Source: Gemmatimonadota bacterium (GTDB taxonomy: Bacteria > Gemmatimonadota > Gemmatimonadetes > Gemmatimonadales > GWC2-71-9). Taken from it: a stretch of DNA of 12,679 nt. Position numbers and translations under genes: made by a program. Shown here piece by piece: positions 1 to 6,474 of this stretch. Position 1 is the stretch's first letter. Each line of letters starts with the position of its first letter. The notes under the pieces are model-generated. The model had not been told where the DNA came from. It did no database searches and was given only the letters and a program-made list of their open reading frames with translations. Location: assembly GCA_003220975.1 (NCBI GenBank), contig QHTX01000171.1, positions 4,846 to 17,524 on the forward strand, written 5' to 3'.

Positions 1-1
1 G

Positions 2-1180
2 GAGGACGTGGGCCCCGGCCTGATCTTCTGGCACCCGAAAGGCGCGATGATCCAGTTTCAGCTGCGGCGTTTCATCGAGGACACGATCCTCGAGCGCGGC
101 TACTCGCTGGTCTACACGCCCAACATCACCCGCGAGGAGCTGTTCCTGCGCTCGGGGCACCTCCCGCTGTACGCGGCGAACCAGTTCCCGCCCATGGCCG
201 CGGGGGAGGGCGAGGCGGAGTCCGTGCGCTATCGGGTCAAGCCGATGAACTGCCCGATGCACATCCTCATCTACGCCGCGCAGCAGCGCAGCTACCGCGA
301 CCTGCCGGTCCGCCTCGCCGAGATCGCCAATTTGTACCGCAACGAGCGCTCGGGGACGCTGCACGGGATGTTGCGCGTGCGCGGGCTCACCATGGACGAC
401 GCGCACATCTTCCTGCGCGAGGACCAGATCGAGCAGGAGATCTTCCAGCTGCTCGATCTCGTGGAGCTGGTGCTCGGGAAGACCTTCGGCCTTTCCTATC
501 GGCTCGACCTCGCCACGCGGCCCGACAAGAAGCTGGGCACCGACGCGACGTGGGACCAGGCGGAACGCGCGCTCGAGCAGGCGCTCAAGCACCGCGGCGC
601 CACCTACCGCGTCGACCAGGGCGGAGGCGCGTTCTACGGACCGAAGATCGACATCAAGTTCAACGACGCCATCGGGCGCGAGTGGCAGGGGGCGACGATC
701 CAGCTCGATTTCGAGCAGCCCGAGCGCTTCGGACTCGAGTACACGGGCGAGGACAACCGGCCGCATCGACCCGTCATGATCCACCGCGCGATCTTCGGCA
801 CGCTGGAGCGGTTCGTGGGCTTTTTGATCGAGCACTTCGCCGGTGCATTCCCGCTGTGGCTCGCGCCGGAGCAGGTGCGCGTTCTGCCGATCAGCGACGA
901 TCAGCTTCCCGCCGCGCGGGAGGTTCAGTCGAAGCTGCGCGCCGCAGGACTGCGCGCGCACCTGGATGAGCGTAACGAGACGCTGAACTACAAGATCCGC
1001 GACGCCGAAACCCACAAGGTGCCCTACATGGCCGTCGTCGGCCAACGGGAGGCCGAAGCCGGGACGGTCGCCGTGCGGGTGCGGGGATCGGGCAAGAAGC
1101 AGGAGGTCGTGCCACTCGAGGAGTTCGTTAAGCGCCTGCAGGCCGAGAATCGCACCCGCGCCTTGAGTCCATTAACTTGA
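2..1180 (+). CDS. thrS: Threonyl-tRNA synthetase, C-terminal part (5' truncated by window edge)
   Basis: Charges tRNA-Thr with threonine in the cytoplasm. The reading frame is open to the left edge (Glu-Asp before the GTG at 8), and family members have several hundred more N-terminal residues (TGS/editing domains), so the GTG at 8 is not taken as the start. Counting from the codon at 8, the class II catalytic core is complete: WHPKG at 8-12, zinc-ligand Cys82 in KPMNCPMH, motif 2 around YRNERSGTLHG (110-120), second zinc ligand His133 in DDAHIF, and third zinc ligand His259 with motif 3 in HRAIFGTLERF. The anticodon-binding domain follows from about 283 (LWLAPEQVRVLPI) to the end. Spacing of the three zinc ligands fits the bacterial enzyme. 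The next gene starts 11 bases after the stop. Whether an editing domain is present cannot be seen. Confidence 0.97.
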   Translation, partial: EDVGPGLIFWHPKGAMIQFQLRRFIEDTILERGYSLVYTPNITREELFLRSGHLPLYAANQFPPMAAGEGEAESVRYRVKPMNCPMHILIYAAQQRSYRDLPVRLAEIANLYRNERSGTLHGMLRVRGLTMDDAHIFLREDQIEQEIFQLLDLVELVLGKTFGLSYRLDLATRPDKKLGTDATWDQAERALEQALKHRGATYRVDQGGGAFYGPKIDIKFNDAIGREWQGATIQLDFEQPERFGLEYTGEDNRPHRPVMIHRAIFGTLERFVGFLIEHFAGAFPLWLAPEQVRVLPISDDQLPAAREVQSKLRAAGLRAHLDERNETLNYKIRDAETHKVPYMAVVGQREAEAGTVAVRVRGSGKKQEVVPLEEFVKRLQAENRTRALSPLT

Positions 1181-1191
1181 AGCAGGGGCCT

Positions 1192-2379
1192 ATGTCGGAC
1201 GCGAACACTCCAGTCATCGTGAGCGCGGTGCGCACGCCCGTCGGGAGATACCTCGGCGGCCTGTCCCCGCTTCCCGCCCCGCGCCTCGGCGCGATCGTGA
1301 TCAAAGAGGCGGTGCGGCGGGCGGGCGTCGACGCCGCCCTCGTGGACGAAGTCATCCTCGGCAACGTGCTCCAGGGCGGTGAGGGCCAGGCCCCCGCCCG
1401 CCAGGCGGCGATCCACGCTGGCCTCCCGGGGACGATCCCCTCGCTCACGGTCAACAAGGTCTGCGGCTCCGGCCTCAAGGCCGTGATGCTCGCGGCCCAG
1501 GCGATCAAGGCGGGCGACGAGCAGTGCGTCGTGGCGGGCGGCATGGAGTCCATGTCTAACGCCCCCCACTACGTGTACGGGATGCGCGGCGGCATCAAGG
1601 CGGGGAACAGTCAGCTCGTGGACGGCATGATCCACGACGGCCTGTGGGATTCGTTCTCGAACACCCATATGGGGAACCTCGCCGAGTACACCGCCAGGAA
1701 GGCGGGCGTCTCGCGCGACGACCAGGATCGCTTTGCCCTCGCCAGTCACCAGAAGGCCGTGGCGGCGATGGAAGCGTGCCGCTTCAAGGCGGAGACGGTG
1801 CCGGTCGAGATCCCCGGCAAACAGGCCCCGATCGTGGTGGACAAGGACGAGGGGCCCCGCAAGGATACCTCGCTCGCGGCGCTGGCCGCGCTCAAGCCCT
1901 CGTTCGAGAAGGACGGCACCGTGACGGCGGGAAACGCGCCCGGCCTGAACGACGGCGCGAGCGCGCTCGTGGTGGCGTCGCTCGCGTTCGCCCGGGCGCA
2001 CGGCCTCGCGCCGCTGGCGCGGATCACCGCGTACGCCACCGGTGGCGGCGAGCCGAAGGATCTGTTCTTCGCCCCCATCGTCGCGGTGCAGCACCTCATG
2101 GCGAAGGCCAAGACGAAGATCGCCGACTACGATCTGATCGAGGCGAACGAGGCGTTCGCCGTGCAGGCGCTCGCCGACGGGCGCGCCCTGGGGTGGGACT
2201 GGGACCGGGTGAACGTGAACGGTGGGGCGATCGCGCTGGGACATCCGATCGGCGCCTCGGGAGCGCGCGTGCTCACGACGCTGCTCTATGCCTTGAAGGA
2301 ACGGAAGCAGGTGACAGGCCTCGCCACCCTCTGTCTGGGTGGCGGCAACGCAGTAGCCCTCAGCGTGGAGATGTTCTGA
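1192..2379 (+). CDS. Acetyl-CoA acetyltransferase (thiolase II type)
   Basis: Thiolase of 395 residues, the normal family length. It condenses two acetyl-CoA to acetoacetyl-CoA or cleaves 3-ketoacyl-CoA. Visible catalytic residues are nucleophile Cys91 in VNKVCGSGLKA, Asn319 in EANEAFAVQAL, His351 in LGHPIGASGAR and acid/base Cys381 in TLCLGGGNAVA. The ATG at 1192 is preferred over an in-frame TTG at 1177. It is preceded by AGGGG (1184-1188) and places the typical VIVSAVRTPVG strand near residue 8, whereas the TTG would overlap the end of thrS. One oddity is the C-terminal glycine loop, which reads GGGNAVA where the family usually has GGGxGxA. The stop overlaps the ATG of bioY by one base. 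Direction in vivo (degradation or synthesis) cannot be told. The neighbouring acyl-CoA genes favour short-chain acyl-CoA or branched-chain amino acid breakdown. Confidence 0.94.
   Translation: MSDANTPVIVSAVRTPVGRYLGGLSPLPAPRLGAIVIKEAVRRAGVDAALVDEVILGNVLQGGEGQAPARQAAIHAGLPGTIPSLTVNKVCGSGLKAVMLAAQAIKAGDEQCVVAGGMESMSNAPHYVYGMRGGIKAGNSQLVDGMIHDGLWDSFSNTHMGNLAEYTARKAGVSRDDQDRFALASHQKAVAAMEACRFKAETVPVEIPGKQAPIVVDKDEGPRKDTSLAALAALKPSFEKDGTVTAGNAPGLNDGASALVVASLAFARAHGLAPLARITAYATGGGEPKDLFFAPIVAVQHLMAKAKTKIADYDLIEANEAFAVQALADGRALGWDWDRVNVNGGAIALGHPIGASGARVLTTLLYALKERKQVTGLATLCLGGGNAVALSVEMF
2367..2370 (+). promoter_or_regulatory. Ribosome binding site for bioY
   Basis: GGAG lies 8 bases before the ATG at 2379, inside the thiolase 3' end. 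It helps fix the bioY start, because that reading frame stays open far upstream without coding meaning. The TGATG stop/start overlap suggests translational coupling to the thiolase. Confidence 0.6.
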
Positions 2380-2942
2380 TGCGGGACTCGTCGCTCGCCT
2401 TGGCGCCGGCGCATGTGGCGCTGCGCCGCACCGCGGCCGTGGTGCTCGGAGCGACGCTCGTCGCCGCCGCCGCGCAGATCTCGATTCCGCTCCCGGGCAC
2501 CCCGGTGCCCATGACGCTGCAGCCGCTCGCGGTGCTGCTCGTGGGCGGCCTGCTCGGTCCCGGGCTGGGCTCGAGCGCGCTGATCCTGTACCTCGCCCTG
2601 GGCGCCGCGGGTCTCCCGGTATTCACGCCCTACGGCGTGCCCGGTCTGGCGCGCCTGCTGGGACCGACCGGCGGCTACCTGCTCGCGTATCCCGTCGCGG
2701 CCTTCGCGGTCGGGAAGGTCGCACCGGACGGCCGGCGGTTGGGGCGACTCGCGCTCGCCGTGCTCACCGGGCTGCTGCTGATCCACCTGGGCGGTCTGGC
2801 GCAGTTGCTCATCCTCACGGGCAGCGCCGGCCTCGCGCTGCGACTCGGCACGCTGCCGTTCATCCTGGGCGACCTGTTGAAGCTCGGGATCGCCGTCCTC
2901 ATTCTGAAGCCGACCCTGACTCCCCTGCGCGCGCGCCTATGA
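2379..2942 (+). CDS. bioY: Biotin transporter BioY (ECF S component)
   Basis: Integral membrane substrate-binding subunit for biotin uptake, 187 residues, a usual BioY size. BioY hallmarks appear in order: the loop GTPVPMTLQPLAVLL (40-54), GGLLGPGLG (56-64), YLALGAAGLPVF (71-82), the signature GPTGGYLLAYPVAAF (95-109) and a late FILGDLLK (161-168). About six hydrophobic segments span residues 15-177, and the C-terminus is short and basic. The ATG overlaps the thiolase stop (TGATG). No EcfT, EcfA or BioMN energising subunits are in the window, so it either works alone, as reported for some BioY proteins, or uses modules encoded elsewhere. Its place among acyl-CoA genes suggests biotin supply for a biotin-dependent acyl-CoA carboxylase (inference). 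Base composition matches its neighbours. The stop codon lies in the loop of a GC-rich hairpin. Confidence 0.95.
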   Translation: MRDSSLALAPAHVALRRTAAVVLGATLVAAAAQISIPLPGTPVPMTLQPLAVLLVGGLLGPGLGSSALILYLALGAAGLPVFTPYGVPGLARLLGPTGGYLLAYPVAAFAVGKVAPDGRRLGRLALAVLTGLLLIHLGGLAQLLILTGSAGLALRLGTLPFILGDLLKLGIAVLILKPTLTPLRARL

Positions 2943-2959
2943 CGGCGCGCGTTTCGTTT
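2930..2959 (+). terminator. Possible intrinsic terminator or attenuator at the end of bioY
   Basis: A perfect 8-bp all-GC inverted repeat (arms 2930-2937 and 2944-2951) encloses a 6-base loop, TATGAC, that contains the bioY stop codon. It is followed by the T-rich stretch TTTCGTTT (2952-2959). The shape resembles a Rho-independent terminator, although the T tract is interrupted by CG. The next gene begins only 12 bases later with no room for an ordinary promoter, so partial termination (attenuation) or a chance structure in GC-rich DNA are both possible. Confidence 0.4.
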
Positions 2960-2974
2960 GTGGGGCGCGCGTGA
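2939..2974 (+). CDS. Possible 11-codon mini-ORF bridging bioY and the 3-hydroxyacyl-CoA dehydrogenase
   Basis: An ATG at 2939 overlaps the bioY stop (ATGA) and opens a frame of 11 codons (MTARVSFVGRA). Its TGA (2972-2974) overlaps the GTG start of the next gene (GTGA). Reading through it would carry ribosomes from bioY to that gene, which has only a weak ribosome binding site of its own. No protein function is proposed. It may be a coupling element or a coincidence. Confidence 0.25.
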   Translation: MTARVSFVGRA

Positions 2975-3816
2975 GGGTCGCCGTGGTGGGCGCGGGCACG
3001 ATGGGCCACGGCATCGCCCACGTCTTTGCCCAGCATGGCTGGGACACGGCGCTGCTCGACGTGTCCCGCGCGGCGCTCGACCAGGCGCGAGAGGCCATCG
3101 CCCGGAACGTCGAGCGCCAGGTAAAGAAGGGAGCGGTGAGCAGGGAGCAGGGAGCGGGCACGTTGGACCGCATACAGATGGATACGTCGCTCGAGGCAGC
3201 GGGCAAGGCGGACCTGGTGGTCGAGGCGGCGACCGAAAAGCCCGAGGTCAAGTTTCCGATCTTCCGCGAGCTCGACCGCCTCGCGCCTGAGACGACGCTG
3301 CTGGCGAGCAACACCTCCGCGATCTCGATCACGACCCTCGCCGCCCAGACGGGGCGGCCGGCCCAGGTGATCGGGATGCACTTCATGAACCCGGTGCCGG
3401 TGATGCCGCTGGTCGAGGTGATCCGCGGCCTCGAGACGTCGGACGAGACCGCACGCCGCACGCTCGAGATCGTCCGCGCCCTCGGCAAGACCCCGGTCGA
3501 GGTGAACGACGCGCCCGGGTTCGTGTCGAACCGCGTGCTCATGCCGATGATCAATGAGGCGATCTTCTGCGTGATGGAGGGGGTCGCGACCCCGGAGGCG
3601 GTCGACACGGTGATGAAGCTGGGGATGAATCATCCGCTCGGGCCGCTCGCGCTCGCCGACCTGATCGGGCTCGATGTGTGCCTCGCGATTCTCGACGTGC
3701 TGCATCGCGATCTGGGCGACGACAAGTACCGGCCGGCGCCGCTGCTCCGGAAGATGGTGGCCGCGGGGCGGCTGGGGCGGAAGAGCGGCCGCGGTTTCTA
3801 TGTCTATCGCGATTGA
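2971..3816 (+). CDS. hbd: 3-hydroxybutyryl-CoA (3-hydroxyacyl-CoA) dehydrogenase
   Basis: NAD-dependent oxidation of (S)-3-hydroxyacyl-CoA to 3-ketoacyl-CoA, or the reverse. At 281 residues it is the length of single-domain enzymes. The N-terminal Rossmann fold starts at once with VAVVGAGTMGHGIA (3-16), with acidic Asp30 ending the second strand. The catalytic set is present at family spacing: Ser116 in SNTSAIS, His137 in GMHFMNP, Glu149 in MPLVEV and Asn187 in GFVSNR. The C-terminal dimerisation domain ends in GRKSGRGFYVY. The GTG at 2971 is the only sensible start, since no in-frame start lies upstream before bioY and the Rossmann strand follows directly. The 3' end overlaps the acyl-CoA dehydrogenase by 17 bases. 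No enoyl-CoA hydratase is nearby. Residues 54-62 are encoded by a small 7-bp tandem repeat. Confidence 0.94.
   Translation: MRVAVVGAGTMGHGIAHVFAQHGWDTALLDVSRAALDQAREAIARNVERQVKKGAVSREQGAGTLDRIQMDTSLEAAGKADLVVEAATEKPEVKFPIFRELDRLAPETTLLASNTSAISITTLAAQTGRPAQVIGMHFMNPVPVMPLVEVIRGLETSDETARRTLEIVRALGKTPVEVNDAPGFVSNRVLMPMINEAIFCVMEGVATPEAVDTVMKLGMNHPLGPLALADLIGLDVCLAILDVLHRDLGDDKYRPAPLLRKMVAAGRLGRKSGRGFYVYRD
3129..3156 (+). repeat. Four imperfect 7-bp tandem copies inside hbd
   Basis: Consecutive heptamers GGGAGCG, GTGAGCA, GGGAGCA and GGGAGCG match a GGGAGCA unit at 25 of 28 positions. Because 7 is not a multiple of 3, each copy is read in a different phase, giving KGAVSREQGAG around residues 53-63. 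Local codons (AGG, GGA) are less typical of the surrounding gene. The protein length in this region still looks normal for the family. Confidence 0.6.
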
Positions 3817-4945
3817 GGCGACGGGTCTCTCCGAAACGCAGCGCCAGATCGTGGACCTGGCGCGCGAGTTCGCCCGCACGCGCATCGAGCCGCACGCCGC
3901 CGAATGGGACCGCACCGGCTACTTCCCCCGGGACGTGCTCGACGAGCTGGGCCGGCTCGGCTTCCTCGGGATGTGCACGCCCGAGGCGTTCGACGGCATG
4001 GGGCTCGACACGCTCACGTATTTTCTCGCGCTCGAGGAGATCGCGGCGGCCGACGCGAGCATCGCGATCTCCGTGTCGATCCACAACGCGATCCCCACGA
4101 CCATGCTGGTGCGCCACGGCAGCGCGGCGCAGCAGGAGCGGTGGCTTCGGTCCATGGCGCGGGGCGAACGGCTCGCCGGGTTCGCGCTGTCCGAGCCCGA
4201 GTCGGGCTCGGACGCCGGAGCGCTCGCCACGCGCGCGGTGCGCGACCGCGACGGCTGGCTGCTGTCCGGCACCAAGGCGTGGGCCACGAACGGCGGCACG
4301 GCGGACCTGATGGTCGTCATGGCCCGCACGGAGCGCGGCATATCGGCCTTCATTGTGCCGACCGACGTGCCGGGTTATCGTCCCGGGAGGCCCGAGGACA
4401 AGATGGGCCTGCGCGCCTCGAATACGGTCGCGATCGCGCTCGAGGACGTGCGTTTGCCCGCCGATCACCTCTTGGGCGAGGACGGGCAGGGGTTCCGGTA
4501 CGCGATGGAGGGGCTCGACGTGGGCCGCCTGGGGATCGCGGTCCAGGCCGTCGGCATCGCGCGTCGGGCGCTGGAGCACGCCGTCGCCTACTGCGCCGAG
4601 CGCCGGCAGTTCGGCGCGGCGCTGCGGGAGTTCGAGGCGGTGCAGTTCAAGCTGGCGGACATGGCCACGCGCGTGGAGGCCGCCCGCGCCCTCACCCACG
4701 CGGTCGCTGGTCGCATCGACCGGAGCGAGGGCTTCACGACGCAGGCGAGCATGGCCAAGCTGTTCGCGTCCGAGACCGCGATGTGGGTCACGACGCAGGC
4801 GGTGCAGCTGTTCGGCGGCTACGGTTACATGCGGGACTTCCCGGTCGAGAAGCTGTTCCGGGATGCGAAGGTCACGGAGCTCTATGAAGGCACCAGCGAA
4901 ATCCAGCGGATCGTCATCGCCCGCGGTCTCTATCCTCGAGGCTGA
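3800..4945 (+). CDS. Acyl-CoA dehydrogenase, short/branched-chain type
   Basis: FAD flavoenzyme introducing the 2,3 double bond in acyl-CoA thioesters and passing electrons to ETF. At 381 residues it has the full family length. It shows the N-terminal helical domain (SETQRQIVDLAREF, 11-24), signature 1 FALSEPESGSDAGA (128-141), the middle beta domain with GTKAWATNGG (157-166), and signature 2 in the C-terminal helical domain, QLFGGYGYMRDFPVEKLF (336-353). The expected catalytic base is Glu363 in ELYEGTSEIQR. The ATG at 3800 lies within the last codons of hbd and gives the normal N-terminus; no strong ribosome binding site is visible. The stop is one base before the next start. The adjacent leucine-type dehydrogenase suggests isovaleryl-, isobutyryl- or 2-methylbutyryl-CoA as substrate, but butyryl-CoA is equally possible from sequence alone. 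Confidence 0.94.
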   Translation: MSIAIEATGLSETQRQIVDLAREFARTRIEPHAAEWDRTGYFPRDVLDELGRLGFLGMCTPEAFDGMGLDTLTYFLALEEIAAADASIAISVSIHNAIPTTMLVRHGSAAQQERWLRSMARGERLAGFALSEPESGSDAGALATRAVRDRDGWLLSGTKAWATNGGTADLMVVMARTERGISAFIVPTDVPGYRPGRPEDKMGLRASNTVAIALEDVRLPADHLLGEDGQGFRYAMEGLDVGRLGIAVQAVGIARRALEHAVAYCAERRQFGAALREFEAVQFKLADMATRVEAARALTHAVAGRIDRSEGFTTQASMAKLFASETAMWVTTQAVQLFGGYGYMRDFPVEKLFRDAKVTELYEGTSEIQRIVIARGLYPRG

Positions 4946-4946
4946 G

Positions 4947-6044
4947 GTGGGGCGTCGCCCCGCCCGTAAGGTCGGGGCCTCCGGGGGCTTCCCGCTGTTC
5001 GACCGGCTCGCGGAGCACGAGCACGAGCAGGTGAGCGCGTACTACGATCCGACCGCCGGGTACCGGGGCATCATCGCGATCCACTCGACGGTGCTGGGGC
5101 CCGCACTCGGCGGCACGCGGTTCTGGAACTACGCGAGCGACGAGGAGGCGCTGGTCGATGCGCTGCGACTGGCTCGGGGCATGACGTACAAGGCCGCCGT
5201 CGCGGGGCTCAATCTGGGCGGCGGCAAGAGCGTGATCATCGGCGACAACCGCACCACGCGGCGCGAGGCGCTGTTCCGCGCGCACGGGCGGCACGTCGAA
5301 TCGCTCAAGGGGCGCTACATCACCGCCGAGGACGTGGGCACCACTACCGGCGACATGGAATACATCAAGGCCGAGACGAACCACGTCACCGGCCTGATCG
5401 GGAAATCGGGGGACCCGTCGCCCGTCACGGCGTACGGGGTGTACCGCGGGATGAAGGCGTGCGCCCGGCACCGCTATGGCGCGGACAGCCTGAGCGGGAA
5501 GACCGTGGCGCTGCAGGGGTGCGGCTCGGTCGGCTACCATCTGGCGCGACTGCTCCACACCGAGGGCGCGCGCATCGTGTGCACGGACATCGACCCGCAG
5601 CGGGTAAAGCGCGTGGTCGAGGAGGTCGGCGCGCAGGCGGTGGCGACGGACGCGATCTATGACGTCCCGGCCGACATCTTCGCGCCGTGCGCCCTCGGTG
5701 CCGTGCTCAACGACGAGACCGTCCCGCGGCTCAAGGTGGAGATCGTGGCGGGTGGCGCGAACAACCAGCTGGCCGAGGACCGCCACGGCGACCTGCTCGA
5801 GCAGCGGCACATCACCTATGCCCCGGACTACGTGATCAACGGGGGCGGGCTCATCAACGTGAACGCCGAGCTCCACGGCTGGGCCCCGGAGCGAGCCCGC
5901 TCCAAGGCGGGGGAGATCTACGACACCATCCTGCGCGTCTTTGAGATCGCGCGGGAGGAGGGGATCCCCAGCTACCGGGCGGCCGATCGGCTCGCGGAGC
6001 AGCGCATTGCGGCGATCGCCGGGGTACGGCGCAACTTTGTCTGA
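4947..6044 (+). CDS. Leucine dehydrogenase family (Leu/Phe/Val dehydrogenase)
   Basis: NAD-dependent oxidative deamination of branched-chain or aromatic amino acids to 2-oxo acids. The GTG at 4947, one base after the preceding stop, gives 365 residues, matching leucine dehydrogenases (about 364). The frame stays open upstream over the acyl-CoA dehydrogenase, but that part is a shadow. Visible: FDRLAEHEHEQV (18-29), LGPALGGTRFW (50-60), substrate-side Lys82 in RGMTYKAA, catalytic Lys94 in GLNLGGGKSVIIGD (12 residues apart, as in characterised enzymes), Asp129 in TAEDVGTTTGDM, the dinucleotide-binding loop GCGSVG (191-196) and the C-terminal NGGGLINV (298-305). Its 3' end overlaps rpiB by 8 bases. 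Together with the acyl-CoA dehydrogenase it suggests branched-chain amino acid catabolism. Leucine, valine and phenylalanine preference cannot be separated by eye. Confidence 0.93.
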   Translation: MGRRPARKVGASGGFPLFDRLAEHEHEQVSAYYDPTAGYRGIIAIHSTVLGPALGGTRFWNYASDEEALVDALRLARGMTYKAAVAGLNLGGGKSVIIGDNRTTRREALFRAHGRHVESLKGRYITAEDVGTTTGDMEYIKAETNHVTGLIGKSGDPSPVTAYGVYRGMKACARHRYGADSLSGKTVALQGCGSVGYHLARLLHTEGARIVCTDIDPQRVKRVVEEVGAQAVATDAIYDVPADIFAPCALGAVLNDETVPRLKVEIVAGGANNQLAEDRHGDLLEQRHITYAPDYVINGGGLINVNAELHGWAPERARSKAGEIYDTILRVFEIAREEGIPSYRAADRLAEQRIAAIAGVRRNFV

Positions 6045-6474
6045 GCAGATCTACGTCGGCGCCGACCACGCGGGCTTCCGCCTCAAGCAGAAGCTCGTCG
6101 ACGAGCTCGCGCGGCTCGGCTATGAGCCGGTGGACGTGGGGCCGAAGGCGCTCGATCCGGCGGACGACTTCCCCGACTACGGGCGACCGGTCGCCGCCGC
6201 GGTGAGCGAGGGGAAGGTGCGGCGCGGCATCCTCACCTGCGGTACGGGGCTGGGGATGGCGTTCGTGGCGAACCGCTTTCCCCACGTGCGGGCGGCCGTC
6301 GCCTGGAGTCCCGAGATCGCGGAGCTGGCGCGCCGCCACAACGACGCGAACGTGCTCGTCCTGCCGGCACGGTTCGTGAGCGAGGAGGAAGGCATGGAGA
6401 TTCTCCACAAGTGGCTCGACACGACGTTCGAGGGCGGGCGCCACGAGCGGCGCGTCGCGAAGATCGACTCGTGA
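6037..6474 (+). CDS. rpiB: Ribose-5-phosphate isomerase B
   Basis: Interconverts ribose 5-phosphate and ribulose 5-phosphate in the non-oxidative pentose phosphate pathway. The RpiB/LacAB fold is recognised by YVGADHAGFRLKQKL (6-20, with Asp10-His11), the active-site Cys68 and Thr70 in LTCGTGLGMAFVANR, His101-Asn102 in RRHNDANVL, and the C-terminal phosphate-binding arginines in GGRHERRV (133-140). The TTG at 6037 gives 145 residues, the usual length, and is the only start that places the first beta strand correctly. It overlaps the end of the leucine dehydrogenase gene by 8 bases. The stop overlaps the glyA start (GTGA). The rpiB-glyA pairing is common in bacteria and supports both calls. 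Substrates such as allose phosphate cannot be excluded. Confidence 0.95.
   Translation: MSEQIYVGADHAGFRLKQKLVDELARLGYEPVDVGPKALDPADDFPDYGRPVAAAVSEGKVRRGILTCGTGLGMAFVANRFPHVRAAVAWSPEIAELARRHNDANVLVLPARFVSEEEGMEILHKWLDTTFEGGRHERRVAKIDS

Noticed and set aside
8..10. GTG at 8 as the start of thrS
   Set aside because: The frame continues to the window edge, and family members carry extensive sequence before the WHPKG motif, so the gene is truncated, not short.
1177..1191. TTG at 1177 as the thiolase start
   Set aside because: It would overlap the thrS end and add non-family residues. The ATG at 1192 has AGGGG upstream and the normal N-terminus.
4353..4946. Upstream extension of the leucine dehydrogenase frame
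   Set aside because: It is Arg/Ser-rich shadow coding over the acyl-CoA dehydrogenase; family length and motifs fit the GTG at 4947.
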